This document shows, piece after piece, positions 1 to 11,369 of a DNA stretch of 64,000 nucleotides. Made by a program: the position numbers and the translations under genes. Source of the stretch: Begonia masoniana (Eukaryota > Streptophyta > Magnoliopsida > Cucurbitales > Begoniaceae); contig CM039509.1 of NCBI GenBank assembly GCA_022432975.1, positions 8,525,075-8,589,074 of the forward strand. The letters are read 5' to 3'. Under the pieces are notes generated by a model. That model was given only the letters and a program-made list of their open reading frames with translations, searched no databases and had not been told where the DNA came from. Position 1 is the first letter of the stretch. Each line of letters begins with the position of its first letter.

Positions 1-570
1 GCGTGCGTCCGCCTGATGTCGATGTTTTGGCCTATGGCCCAGTGTGCTCGGAGTCCATGAGAGGCTCTATTTTCACCGAACATCTATTTAAATTGCATAA
101 CTGTATTTTTATTAAATCTATGCATAATATTATATGACTGCCGGAAATAAACTCTACCCCTATTGAGTTTAGTCGACTCACCCCAAACGACTACTATTTT
201 TCAGGATTCAGTAAAGGAGAATTTGATTATCGGCATGGGAACAATCACCTTGTAGAAATTTCCTATTTTAATAAATTTTTCTTGAGAATGTATCTTATAT
301 TTTTAAGGTAAGACACTACTGTGGATGTGGAAGTTCTATTGTAAGCTTTGTTCTGTTTAATTTACCATGTTACTTTATTGGATATATGTTATTACATCAT
401 CTGGTGTCACTTGTTGGACCTATTTATTTATCTGTCCAGGCCTTGACTTATCTTAATTGGTTAATATTCTGCTGCGTTTGGTGAAATTTGGTGTTAAGGG
501 TCGGACGATCTAGTCCTTTTCGGGTCGAGTCATTCCCCGTTCTGTTTCGGGTCCCCTTTGGGTCGTGACA
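1..570 (+). repeat. 5' LTR of element O (3' portion only)
   Basis: This stretch aligns along its whole length with 39671-40239 and ends in GGGTCGTGACA directly before a primer binding site, so it is the downstream end of the 5' LTR. It carries a hairpin at 164-180 (TGAGT/ACTCA arms) followed by a TTTTTCAG acceptor-like site, the same module seen in the other LTR families here. Confidence 0.85.
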
Positions 571-577
571 GAAAAGT

Positions 578-590
578 TGGTATCAGAGCC
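578..590 (+). other. Primer binding site of element O
   Basis: TGGTATCAGAGCC lies 7 bases after the 5' LTR end. It matches the canonical complement of the 3' end of initiator tRNA-Met used by plant LTR retrotransposons to prime minus-strand synthesis. Confidence 0.9.
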
Positions 591-1874
591 AGGTTCCCAT
601 CTTGAAAAGTGACACTCGTAAGATAGATGATGTGATGATATACAAGAATTATTATTGTAACTAAGGACGTGTTCTAGTAGTATTGAAAAGTTTTCAGATT
701 TCAATCATGCCTCCAAGGGACGCACATTGGGTATGTGCATATATGGCTACATAGCAATTTATTAGTCTGAGAGTGCCACTAAATGTTGATAGAAAATTTA
801 AGGATCGTATAATTTCTTCGAAAGATTTAAGTATTTTTTTTACTCTTAAGTATTTGAGCATAAGTTGTGAAATTTATTGTAAAAGTTTCTTAAAGGATTT
901 GGATATGTTAATCCCCTAATGTTTAAGGATAAATTGAACTCAATGGTTGATGAGTGTGACTTTATGAGATGATATAGCGCTATTGATTTTGTATGGTCAG
1001 AAAAGGGATTTCCCATATTTTCTGAAGAATATTTATGGACTTTTTCGGAATCGATTGCCCATTAGAGACTATGGCTTGAATATCATTTGTGATGACAAGC
1101 AAGATGTGAAATTGATATAGTATGATTATCATGTATCATAATTTGGTTAAAGAGATTGGTACATGATGGAGTTAATGAAAACGATAGAACTTAAAGCAAG
1201 TTGTTAAGATGATGTTGGACGTAGATAAGTCATGATTTGATTTAAGGGAACCTTTCAATTTTTGGAAAATCACGCCACAGTGATGAACTGGCTTATTCTA
1301 TTATATATATGGAATATTCAAGGTGTTAAGTTTGACTTTTGAAATTGCTTGACTAAGGATGATACAAGAAATGATTCGAAATAGCCAAAAATTAAAAAAA
1401 TTTGTAAGAGCCAAAGAAGAGGGTTTTTGGCCATGCCTAAGTGTTGATTGGGCCTAAAGACAAGATTATTTTGTTTCGATGCTATGATTTAACATTTTTA
1501 GTATTTGTGACATCATTAGGTCTAATGATATAGTACTTTTGTAGTGTCACACGTGAGAAAATTTATGGTGGTGAAATGTCGATGGTAGAATGTTAAAGAC
1601 TTCATATAAGTTTGGTTGTTAAATTGTTGGTTAAGTAGAAACAAAAATTTGTTGTATACAAAAATGAGACTCCTCTATTGGTAAGCAACAAGTTGTTGTG
1701 GGTACAACATGATTAAATAATGATTTTTGTTAGGGTTTAATTGAGTGGACATTGAAAATTGAATCACGTGTATGAGATTTTTTCTTTTAGCGATGGACAT
1801 TTGTTATTTGAGATTGAATATTCTGATATGTCTTAAGGATATGACAGAGTTTACACCAACCACATGATTTAATA
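591..1874 (+). other. Decayed internal region of element O (gag side)
   Basis: No open frame of useful length. An ATG at 708 opens a gag-like start (MPPRD) that stops after 15 codons. The rest is AT-rich with many stops and is read as remnant gag/pol that resumes after the nested insertion at 31908. I recognise no domain here. Confidence 0.5.
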
Positions 1875-2223
1875 TGTAACGACCCTAACCTTGTACCAAA
1901 TTTTCCGTACCATATATATATATATTGTAACGCCCCAATTTAAAAATCCCCAAATTAAAACCCTAATTTTGAAAACCCTAGAATTTTCCCCAAATTGATT
2001 CTTAAAATCGAGCGTTAAATCAAAAATTTAAAACTTAAAACATATTAATTGAAAAACTTAAATATTACGGAAGCTTTGATAATTAATTTGTTTAAATATT
2101 GAAAACCACCGCATATTTAAAACATTTAATGAAACTTTATTTAATAATAAAATTCAACACAATGATTCAAATTCTCAAATTGAAATAAACTTTAAATATC
2201 TTTTGAAAGAAAATTAAAGCATA

Positions 2224-2370
2224 CTAGTTTAAATCATTTCCCTCAAAATCATCAATATGATCTTCGTCTGTATGCTCGCTTGCCACTGGAGGATTCTCAA
2301 TTGCAGCAATTTCTTCCTCAGACAAAAACTCACCTACATCACAAGTTAAAACAAAAGGTGAGAAAACTCA
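2224..2370 (-). other. LTR module of chromovirus A: hairpin, acceptor, acidic ORF exon
   Basis: On the minus strand, CTTAC is followed by a TGAG-TTTT-CTCA hairpin (2370-2359), then the acceptor-like GATGTAG (2340-2334), then an open frame to a TAG at 2226-2224. That frame encodes an acidic segment rich in Glu and Asp with a Pro-Pro pair. A GTAAGT donor lies upstream near 2780. Splicing in phase 1 would join an Ala-Arg-Asn-Pro tail to this exon. The same arrangement occurs in families X, W, V and Z. The sites and order are seen; splicing and translation are inferred. Confidence 0.5.
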
Positions 2371-3610
2371 GTAAGTGGAAATACGTGCAAAACTTTTACT
2401 TTTACTTTTACTTTTACCGAATCCTGTTAAGACTTAGCCATCTCATTGTCGTTCAGGCTTCGTCATCTTTTACTTTTAATTTTTAACGATCAAGCTCACC
2501 ATCTCACTGTCGTTCAGGCTTTTGCTATCACGTTAAAAACATATGCTCAAGCTCACCATCTCACTGTCGTTCAGGCTTTTGCTATCGCATTTCTTTTACT
2601 TTTTCATACACATGCAAATAACCTACCCATTTTATCTTTTAAACTATTCTATGTCGATATTCTAACATACGTGCGCAATCATCGAAAACGTGTAATAAAA
2701 TAAAACAATAATAAAATAATAAAAATAATATATATATAGCTTGTGATGTAGGGCCGTAGCCAAAACTTTGTATTTCACTTACTTGGATTCCGAGCAATTA
2801 GCGTTTAACGGGATTTTTCCAAAATTTCCAAAATAATACCCTGCTCAAATCAAATCTTTGATTTTAAATTCCTACTTAATAAATCCAATTTCAAAGTAAT
2901 TTGAGCAGAAGTTACTTACGTTATAAACTTAGGTCGGTTCGGATTGTTCGGATCGTTTTGGGTCTAATCGGACGGCTCCTAAATTTATCCTGCCCAAACC
3001 GAATATCAATATTAAATTCCCACTTGAATTATTCCAACTTTAAAAGGATTTGAGCAGAAATTCTTACCGTAAAAATCTTCGATCGGTTCGGTTAGAATCG
3101 GGTCGAAAATCGGGTCCGGTCCGGTTCGGGTGAACAGTACCGGGTCGGTCGTGAACAGTGCTCGGGTCGGTTGGGCTCACTGTTGGTTCGGTTTGGGTCA
3201 AAATAAGTGAACCAGTTCGGGTTGGTTCGTTGCTGGTCTGAGTTGTTTAATTGAACCGGTTCAGTTTTTCCTTAAAATTGAACCGCTGCTTCTCCTTCTT
3301 CGATTCTTCTGTCGATTTCTGCAGAGAGAGTGAGAGCCGAGAGTGAGGGAGAGAAACCGAGAGTTCGATAGAGGGAAAGAGTGAGACAGAGAGCATCGGA
3401 GGGGGAGACTTACTCCGAAGATGAGTTGTCGGTAGAGGCCGAGAGGCTTCGTCGGAGCTCGGCTGAGGGAATTTCGTCGCGTTGGAGGAGGCTAGCTGCG
3501 GTGGTCGGAGCTCGCTGCCTTGAAGACCGAGGTGAGTCTTCTTCCTTTATGAAGAACTCGAGAGGGAGAGGAGAGAGCTGTGGGGTGAATAATCCAACAC
3601 CTGAGCCCCT

Positions 3611-3623
3611 CAATTTATAGGGG
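3611..3623 (-). promoter_or_regulatory. TATA box of the chromovirus LTR
   Basis: The minus strand reads CCCCTATAAATTG, a clean plant TATA box. It is followed within about 100 bases by a C/T-rich leader that fits a 5' UTR. The same site is present in the other two LTR copies. Confidence 0.6.
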
Positions 3624-4002
3624 AAGGTTTGCCCCGCGCCCCTCCGTGAAATCCGAATCCGATCGGATTTTCCGAGCTGAATCTCAATCAGCTCGGATTT
3701 TCAGCAATTCCTTATTGTTCTCTCCTTTGTATCTGGACGTTTTTCCAGACTAAATGTAATCGGTTCAGCATCGGATTTCCAGCGAGAAATCCCACCGATT
3801 GCTGAAAATCTGATTATTTCCTGATTTGTTGCTTTGAAACCCGATTTTACTTCAGTTCTTGGACGGTATACAGACTAGGTTCGTTAGTTTTATTTTCCCC
3901 CAAAATCTGATTTTGAGTGATTGAAATCTGATTTGGGAATTTTCAATTTTAAACCCTAGAATCGAATTTGGAAATTTTGAATTAAATTTCTAATTGTTAC
4001 AA

Positions 4003-4014
4003 TCTTCCCTCCTT
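4003..4014 (-). other. Polypurine tract of chromovirus A
   Basis: The minus strand reads AAGGAGGGAAGA directly before the 3' LTR, the expected place for the plus-strand primer of an LTR retrotransposon. Confidence 0.85.
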
Positions 4015-4045
4015 AAAGAAATTTCGTCCTCGAAATTTAAAATGA

Positions 4046-5347
4046 TTACATAAATAACTCAGGATAAATCTTCTTCATTTCTTCTTGTCGTTCCCAAGTT
4101 GCATCCTCAATGTTCCGGTTCTTCCAAAACACTCTGACAAGTGTGACCTTCTTATTCCTTAGTTCTCTTTCTTCGACGTCTATAATTTGGGTTGGTCTTT
4201 CTTCATATGATAGATCAGGGTTGATTGCGAAGTCAAGAGATCTCGATGGCAAGACATGCGAGGGGTCTGAAACATACTTCTTCAACATCGAGACATGGAA
4301 GACGTTGTGCACGTGCTTGAATGAATCTGGTAAGTCCAACTGGTAAGCAACTTTTCCTATCCTTCTTGTGATCTCAAATGGGCCTGTAAATCTTGGGCTT
4401 AGTTTCCCTTTCTTTCCAAAGCGCATAACACCTCTCATTGGCGAGATTTTTAAGAAAACTTGATCTCCCACAGCAAACTCTAACTTTCTTCGTCTCCTAT
4501 CAGCATAACTCTTCTGTCTACTCTGAGCCGTGAGAATTCTCTTTCGGATTACTGTAAGGATCTCAGCGGTCTGTCTTAAAATATCTGGCCCAACAAGTAC
4601 TCCTTCGCCCACTTCATCCCAATGCACGGGAGATCTGTATTTTCTACCATACAGAGCTTCATAAGGCGCCATCCCAATCGAAGCTTGGTAACTGTTGTTG
4701 TAGGCGAACTCCACCAATGGCAAATTCTTACTCCAATTTCCTTGAAAGTCAATAGCACATGCCCGTAACATATCCTCCAAGGTTTGAATCGTCCTTTCTG
4801 ATTGTCCATCTGTCTGAGGGTGGAAAGCTGTACTGAAGTTCAACTGAGTACCCATAGCCTTCTGCATACTCTTCCAAAATTTCGAGGTAAAACGAGGATC
4901 TCGATCAGATACGATAGAAACAGGCGTACCATGCAGTCTGATAATCTCTTGAACATAAAGCTGAGCATACTGATCCAAGGTATAGGTAGTCTTTACAGGA
5001 AGGAAGTGTGCTGATTTGGTCAATCGATCCACTATCACCCAAATGGAGTCGTGACCCTTAAGCGTCTTAGGAAGTCCCACTACAAAGTCCATAGTAATAT
5101 GCTCCCATTTCCATTGAGGCATCATAAGTGGTTGCAATGTACCAGCAGGTCGTTGATGTTTCGCCTTGACTTGCTGACAAGTAAGACACTTCTCCACAAA
5201 TTTGGCTACATCCACCTTCATCCCACGCCACCAATAGTGCTGCTTCAAATCCCGATACATTTTTGTTGATCCAGGATGTACCGAGTAAGGGGTTGTGCTT
5301 CCTTTAATATAGTCTCTTTTAATTCCGCATCGTCCGGTACACACCAT
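4046..5347 (-). pseudogene. Integrase with C-terminal chromodomain, chromovirus A
   Basis: An open frame of 433 codons covers most of the integrase part of pol. It shows the zinc-binding CLTC pair, the DDE core (Asp in TMDFV, Asp in VSDRDPRF, Glu in DGQSERTIQ) and a long C-terminal region ending in a chromodomain-like stretch (VRVFWKNRNIEDATWE, then YPELF). In this family the enzyme inserts the cDNA, and the chromodomain is thought to steer insertion to particular chromatin. The preceding RNase H frame joins only through a frameshift near 5300 that copy B also has, so that break is ancestral and not a local read error. The first ~25 codons before HPGSTKMYRDL are probably out of frame with the true protein. 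Confidence 0.85.
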
Positions 5348-6260
5348 CTCTTCTTGAATTGGATAATCCCACTATCAGACACAGAAAATTCAGAAACTTT
5401 TCCTGTCTCCAAATCACTTCTAACTTGCAAATATAAGCATCTCCCTGTTGTTTCTCCTTTATCTGCTCAAGCAAACTTGGCTGAAGTGTCATAGCAGACA
5501 ATCTCTCAAGTAGCCCAAACGGCACAACTTCGATGTTAGATCTATGCATCTCCTCGGTTAACTGTTCTGGAATCAGACGCAATGAAGAAATTTGAGATGA
5601 TGCCCTTCTACTCAAAGCATCAGCTACGACATTAGCTTTACCAGGGTGATAAATAATTTCGCAATCATAGTCCTTTACTAGCTCCAACCATCTGCGTTGT
5701 CTCATGTTCAGATCCTTCTGGGTTAGAAAGTATTTCAGGCTCTTGTGATCCGTATAAATCTCGCACTGTTCTCCATAAAGATAATGCCTCCAAATCTTTA
5801 AAGCGTGAACTACCGCTGCAAGCTCCAAATCATGAGTTGGGTAGTTCTTCTCATGTTCCTTCAACTGTCTCAAGGCATAGGCGACCACTTTTCCTTCTTG
5901 CATAAGGACACATCCCAAACCATACTTCGAAGCGTCACTATAAACCACAAATTTTCCTGATCCTGATGGGATAGTGAGTATGGGTGCTGAGACTAACCTC
6001 TTCTTCAACTCTTGAAAACTTTGCTCGCATTCATCAGTCCATAAATACTTGGCTCCTTTCTTTGTTAGCTTCGTAAGTGGGTTGGCCAAAGTTGAAAAAC
6101 CTTCTACGAATCTCCGATAATAACCCGCAAGACCAAGGAAACTTCTAATTTCAGATGCATTCTTTGGTTGAGGCCATTTACTCACAGCTTCAATCTTTGC
6201 TGGGTCCACTGCTACGCCCTCCTTTGAAATAATGTGGCCAAGAAAAGTCACCTTCTCCAT
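5319..6260 (-). pseudogene. RT C-terminal part and RNase H, chromovirus A
   Basis: The frame begins inside the RT thumb/connection ([22 protein letters not shown]) and contains RNase H ([15 protein letters not shown], the Glu in [13 protein letters not shown], and [10 protein letters not shown]) up to the tether ([15 protein letters not shown]). It then goes out of frame near 5432, where TTT in copy B is TT here. It joins the upstream RT frame only across two one-base losses near 6374 and 6400, also in homopolymers and absent from copy B. Confidence 0.82.
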
Positions 6261-6384
6261 CCAAAACTCACTCTTGGAGAACTTTGCATATAACTTCTCA
6301 CGCCTTAAGGTAGATAGAATAATCTTTAAATGTTCTTCATGCTCCTCCTTGCTCTTCGAGTAAATAAGGATATCGTCATAAAGA

Positions 6385-7242
6385 CTATAACAAAATCATC
6401 CAAAAGGTCTTGAATGTCCGATTTATAAGATCCATAAATGCAGCTGGTGCATTACTTAATCCGAACGGCATAACTCGAAACTCATAGTGACCATATCTGG
6501 TACGAAACGTTGTCTTGAACACGTCGTCCTCCTTAATTCTCAATTGATGATATCCAGACCTTAAATCAACTTTCGAGAAAACTGCTGCTCCCTTCAACTG
6601 ATCGAATAAGTCATCGATTCTTGGCAGTGGATATTTGTTCTTGATAGTGACTTTGTTGAGCTCTCTGTAGTCGATACACATTCTCATCGATCCGTCCTTT
6701 TTCTTCACAAATAAAACCGGAGCTCCCCAGGGTGAGAAACTCGGTTGAATAAATCCTTTCTCCAGCAAATCGTCAAGTTGAGTCTTTAATTCCTTTAATT
6801 CACTTGGCGCCATTCTATAAGGAGCTTTAGAGATCGGCGCCGTTCCAGGTAACAGCTCAATACCAAATTCCACATCTCTTGCAGGTGGTAACATAGTCAG
6901 GTCATCAAGAAAGACATCAGGAAATTCCTTAACTATCGGTACTATATCCAATGTCGTTGCTCCTCCAGGTTCAGTACATGTAACACTGGCTAGAAATCCA
7001 ATGCATCCAGAATTTAATAAATTCCGAGCTCGCATAGCTGAAATTACTGTAACTCTTGAACCTTTAGAATCCCCATAGAAAGAAAACGGCTCTTTTCCAG
7101 GTAGTTGGAAATTTATCATCTTCTTGCGACAATCAATAGTTGCATAGTGATTAGTAAGCCAATCCATTCCAAGGATAACATCGTAATCATACATTGCCAA
7201 GATAATTAAATCAACTTCCAGTTGATTTTTCCCAATACACAC
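6385..7242 (-). pseudogene. Reverse transcriptase core, chromovirus A
   Basis: This frame holds the post-protease region ([15 protein letters not shown], the second flap typical of gypsy protease) and the RT fingers and palm: [25 protein letters not shown], then [20 protein letters not shown], then [14 protein letters not shown]. The FIDD catalytic motif lies just past the frameshift near 6400 and can be read in copy B. The apparent start at 7242 is not a real initiation site: the frame continues upstream as part of gag-pol, separated by an in-frame UGA visible in copy B at 15738-15740. Confidence 0.82.
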
Positions 7243-7880
7243 CTCACACCTTCAAATAATAGAATCGGCAAACATAACCTTGCCGAAGGTGTAGCTACTC
7301 CCATATTACACTCTAGAGGTTCTACTTTAATGTCAAACTTCTTAGCATGCTCAAAGGATATAAATGAATGCGTAGCTCCAGAATCAAATAATGTGCTAGA
7401 AGAAATGCCAGAAATAAATATCGAACCTGTCACCACAGATGCATTTCCTTCAGCTTCATCCTTGGTCATGGCAAAAACTCTAGCAGCTGTCTTGGGTTGC
7501 TCCCGAGCATTCTTTGGGCAGTTGCTGATATAATGTCCAGGTTGGCCGCATTTGAAACAAGTGTTGGCTTGAACACGACACTCTCCGAAATGTGGCTTCT
7601 TGCATGTAGGATATAAAGGTGCATTTGTTGTCGTAGGTTCCTTCTTCACAAACTTGGAAGATCCTCCAGCAAACTTAGAAGGTCCTCCAACAGGTCCACT
7701 GTTCATAGGTAGCTTAAATCCAGTTGTTTGTTGTGGTGGAATTCTACCTCGTACAGCTTGAGTCGCGTGACTATATCTCCTTCTCAATTCCTGGGCTTTA
7801 ATAACATCTTTCTCTCCTTGCTCTGCAGCCAGTGATTTCTCCACAACAAACGCGAATGAAGAATTCTTGGAAGTAATCAG
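7206..7880 (-). pseudogene. Nucleocapsid zinc knuckle and protease, chromovirus A
   Basis: The frame continues gag after an in-frame UGA. A CCHC zinc knuckle (CFKCGQPGHYISNC, CX2CX4HX4C) lies about residues 96-109 counted from 7844, preceded by a partial CXXPHXGEC element. The aspartic protease active site LFDSGATHSF is about 55 residues further on. The frame then breaks near 7283, where copy A has CC and copy B has CCC, giving a 15-residue nonsense tail. The roles are genome binding and polyprotein cleavage. Confidence 0.82.
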
Positions 7881-8519
7881 TCAGATGTCCTTGAGTATCT
7901 CCGCCCTTAGTCCTTGGATAAATCGCTTCACCTTCATAGTCTCGTTACCAGCAATGTGTGGGACATAACGAGATAATCGCTCAAATTTATGTAGATATTC
8001 CATAACGCTTCCAGTCTGCTTGAGAGCCATAAATTCTTCAGCTTTTGCATCCATCATTGCGTCCGTAAAATATTTCTCATTGAACAGCTCTTGAAACTTC
8101 TCCCAAGACATAGTAGCAACTGAATGCATCGCCTTAACAGAGTCCCACCAATAACGTGCATCCATCCGAAACATAGAAGATGCACATAGAACCTTCTCTT
8201 CCTCAGCAATTTTGGCGTTCTCAAAGATTTCGCCTATAGTCCTGATCCAATCATCTGCTGCGGCCATATCAGCTAAATTTCCATAAAAACTTGGAGGGTC
8301 CAAACGTCGAAATCTGTCGAAATCCATATCTCCATGCCGAGGCCTATTAGGAGCTTGGGCCTGCATATTCGCCGCTTGAGCTGCGGCAGTGGCTGCCTGA
8401 GCTGCCGCATTAGCTGCTTGCGACAGTTGTTCATTTTGTCTGGCTTGCATCTCCATCATATCCATCATCCGATCTAGTAAAGCATCCCGATCATTTCTAT
8501 CTCCTCTACGATTGGCCAT
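7881..8519 (-). pseudogene. Gag (capsid part), chromovirus A
   Basis: An ATG at 8519 opens 212 codons with an Ala/Gln-rich N-terminal coiled-coil-like stretch and the plant retrotransposon gag core (RRLDPPSFYGNLADMAAADDW, then YWWDSV, then FQELFNEKYF, then FIQGLRAEI). It ends at an in-frame UGA (7883-7881), after which the frame continues into the zinc knuckle. Copy B has the same UGA. A CGA-to-TGA change by cytosine deamination would explain it; programmed readthrough is the alternative but less likely because the stop sits within Gag. Confidence 0.85.
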
Positions 8520-8709
8520 AGTCTACATCACAATGATCTTATTTTAAGAAAATCTATCTTATATATTTATTTTTGAAATGTACTACAATATTACCTAACA
8601 TACTTTTATCAAAATACAAAATTTAATATCGACTTACTTGCTGATTGACAATCTTCCAGGTGCACGTGAGCATACAGAGTAGTTTACAGAATCATTTTAT
8701 AAACCTTGT

Positions 8710-8721
8710 CGCTCTGATACC
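8710..8721 (-). other. Primer binding site, chromovirus A
   Basis: The minus strand reads TGGTATCAGAGC three bases from the LTR boundary at 8725, the usual initiator tRNA-Met primer site. It fixes the element's orientation. Confidence 0.92.
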
Positions 8722-8724
8722 AAA

Positions 8725-10664
8725 TTGTAACGCCCCAATTTAAAAATCCCCAAATTAAAACCCTAATTTTGAAAACCCTAGAATTTTCCCCAAATTGATT
8801 CTTGAAATCGAGCGTTAAATCAAAAATTTAAAATTTAAAACATATTAATTAAAAAACTTAAATATTACGGAAGCTTTGATAATTAATTTGTTTAAATATT
8901 GAAAACCACCGCATATTTAAAACATTTAATGAAACTTTATTTAATAATAAAATTCAACACAATGATTCAAATTCTCAAATTGAAATAAACTTTAAATATC
9001 TTTTGAAAGAAAATTAAAGCATACTAGTTTAAATCATTTCCCTCAAAATCATCAATATGATCTTCGTCTGTATGCTCGTTTGCCACTGGAGGATTCTCAA
9101 TTGCAGCAATTTCTTCCTCAGACAAAAACTCACCTACATCACAAGTTAAAACAAAAGGTGAGAAAACTCAGTAAGTGGAAATACGTGCAAAACTTTTACT
9201 TTTACTTTTACTTTTACCGAATCCTGTTAAGACTTAGCCATCTCATTGTCGTTCAAGCTTGGTCATCTTTTACTTTTAATTTTTAACGATCATGCTCACC
9301 ATCTCACTGTCGTTCAGGCTTTTGCTATCACGTTAAAAACATATGCTCAAGCTCACCATCTCACTGTCGTTCAGGCTTTTGCTATCGCATTTCTTTACTT
9401 TTCATACACATGCAAATAACCTACCCATTTTATCTTTTAAACTATTCTATGTCGATATTCTAACATACGTGCGCAATCATCGAAAACGTGTAATAAAAAT
9501 AAAACAATGATAAAATAATAAAAATAATATATATAGCTTGTGATGTAGGGCCGTAGCCAAAACTTTGTATTTCACTTACTTGGATTCCGAGCAATTAGCG
9601 TTTAACGGGATTTTTCCAAAATTTCCAAAATAATACCCTGCTCAAATCAAATCTTTGATTTTAAATTCCTACTTAATAAATCCAATTTCAAAGTAATTTG
9701 AGCAGAAGTTACTTACGTTATAAACTTAGGTCGGCTCGGATTGTTCGGATCGTTTTGGGTCTAATCGGACGGCTCCTAAATTTATCCTGCCCAAACCGAA
9801 TATCAATATTAAATTCCCACTTGAATTATTCCAACTTTAAAAGGATTTGAGCAGAAATTCTTACCGTAAAAATCTTCGATCGGTTCGGTTAGAATCGGGT
9901 CGAAAATCGGGTCCGGTCCGGTCCGGGTGAACAGTACCGGGTCGGTCGTGAACAGTGCTCGGGTCGGTTGGGCTCACTGTTGGTTCGGTTTGGGTCAAAA
10001 TAAGTGAACCAGTTCGGGTTGGTTCGTTGCTGGTCTGAGTTGTTTAATTGAACCGGTTCAGTTTTTCCTTAAAATTGAACCGCTGCTTCTCCTTCTTCGA
10101 TTCTTCTGTCGATTTCTGCAGAGAGAGTGAGAGCCGAGAGTGAGGGAGAGAAACCGAGAGTTCGATAGAGGGAAAGAGTGAGACAGAGAGCATCGGAGGG
10201 GGAGACTTACTCCGAAGATGAGTTGTCGGTGGAGGCCGAGAGGCTTCGTCGGAGCTCGGCTGAGGGAATTTCGTCGCGTCAGAGGAGGCTAGCTGCGGTG
10301 GTCGGAGCTCGCTGCCTTGAAGACCGAGGTGAGTATTCTTCCTTTATGAAGAACTCGAGAGGGAGAGGAGAGAGCTGTGGGGTGAATAATCCAACACCCG
10401 AGCCCTCAATTTATAGGGGAAGGTTTGCCCCGCGCCCCTCCGTGAAATCCGAATCCGATCGGATTTTCCGAGCTGAATCTCAATCAGCTCGGATTTTCAG
10501 CAATTCCTTATTGTTCTCTCCTTTGTATCTGGACGTTTTTCCAGACTAAATGTAATTGGTTCAGCATCGATTTCCAGCGAGAAATCCCACCGATTGCTGA
10601 AAATCTGATTATTCCTGATTGTTGCTTTGAAACTTGATTTTACTTCAGTTCTTGGACGGCATAC
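8725..10664 (-). repeat. 5' LTR of chromovirus A, truncated
   Basis: Matches 1926-3866 closely and then ends within CTTGGACGGCATACA, where the sequence turns into an ATAC/TATG microsatellite. The missing ~135 bases are the U3 terminus. Its module hairpin is at 9159-9170. Confidence 0.88.
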
Positions 10665-11014
10665 ATATATGTATGTATATATATACATACATGTATGTAT
10701 CTATATGTATCATACATATACATACATACATGTATGTATGTATATACATACATACATGACATACATACATACATACATACATGTATGTATGTATATACAT
10801 ACATACATACATACATACATACATACATGTATGTAGTGTATAGATATATAATGTATACATATATATATATACATACATACATGTATGTCTGATGTATGTA
10901 CATGTATGTAGTATTAGTAATATCGATACTACATGTATGTTACATGTATGTATGTATATACATACATACATACATACATACATGTATGTATGTATATACA
11001 TATATGTATATACA

Positions 11015-11099
<85 letters not shown>

Positions 11100-11369
11100 G
11101 TATATACATACATACATACATGTATGTATGTATATACATATATGTATATACATATATGTATATACATATATGTACATATATGTATATACATATATGATAC
11201 ATATATATGTATATACATATATGTATATACATATATGTATATACATATATGTACATATATATGTATATACATATATGATACATATATATGTATATACATA
11301 CATACATGTATGTATGTATATACATATATGTATATATATATATTTATATATTTATATATATATGTATAT
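10665..11369. repeat. ATAC/TATG and AT microsatellite 1
   Basis: About 700 bases of alternating purine-pyrimidine tracts (ATACATAC, TATGTATG, long AT runs), with many self-complementary stretches. A closely similar tract at 19148-19902 occupies the same place in copy B. Long reading frames here encode only Tyr/Ile/Met/His repeats and are not genes. Confidence 0.95.

Larger units (their letters stand above)
1926..4001 (-). repeat. 3' LTR of chromovirus A (full length)
   Basis: Runs from TGTAACGCCCC to TTGTTACA on the plus strand. Its ends are near-inverted repeats. The same sequence recurs at 8725-10664 and 17209-19147. On the sense strand it holds a TATA box near 3613-3619, a CT-rich leader, a GTAAGT donor near 2780, two tandem copies of a ~54-bp block with the core CACTGTCGTTCAGGCTTTTG (2503-2590), the conserved hairpin at 2359-2370 and an acidic reading frame at 2333-2224. 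Confidence 0.9.
1926..10664 (-). mobile_element. Tekay-like chromovirus copy A
   Basis: A nearly complete minus-strand Ty3/gypsy element: 2076-bp LTR at 1926-4001, purine tract at 4003-4014, gag-protease-RT-RNase H-integrase-chromodomain on the minus strand (8519 to 4046), primer site at 8710-8721, and a second LTR from 8725. The second LTR loses its last ~135 bases at 10664, where an AT microsatellite replaces them, so no target duplication can be tested. Domain order with integrase after RNase H is Ty3/gypsy. The C-terminal chromodomain-like tail is that of the Tekay/Del clade. Several frameshifts and two shared in-frame UGA codons make it non-coding as it stands. Confidence 0.88.

Noticed and set aside
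3381..3620. Plus-strand 79- to 123-codon frames in the chromovirus LTRs (also 10178 and 18662)
   Set aside because: Antisense to the CT-rich leader; the repeat of the frame in three places reflects the LTR copies, not a gene.
4110..5494. Plus-strand ORFs over the chromovirus pol region
   Set aside because: Antisense shadows of integrase and RNase H; no domain similarity.
6360..6410. Programmed -1 frameshift in chromovirus pol
   Set aside because: No slippery heptamer with a downstream structure was evident, two separate one-base losses are needed, and copy B is in frame there.
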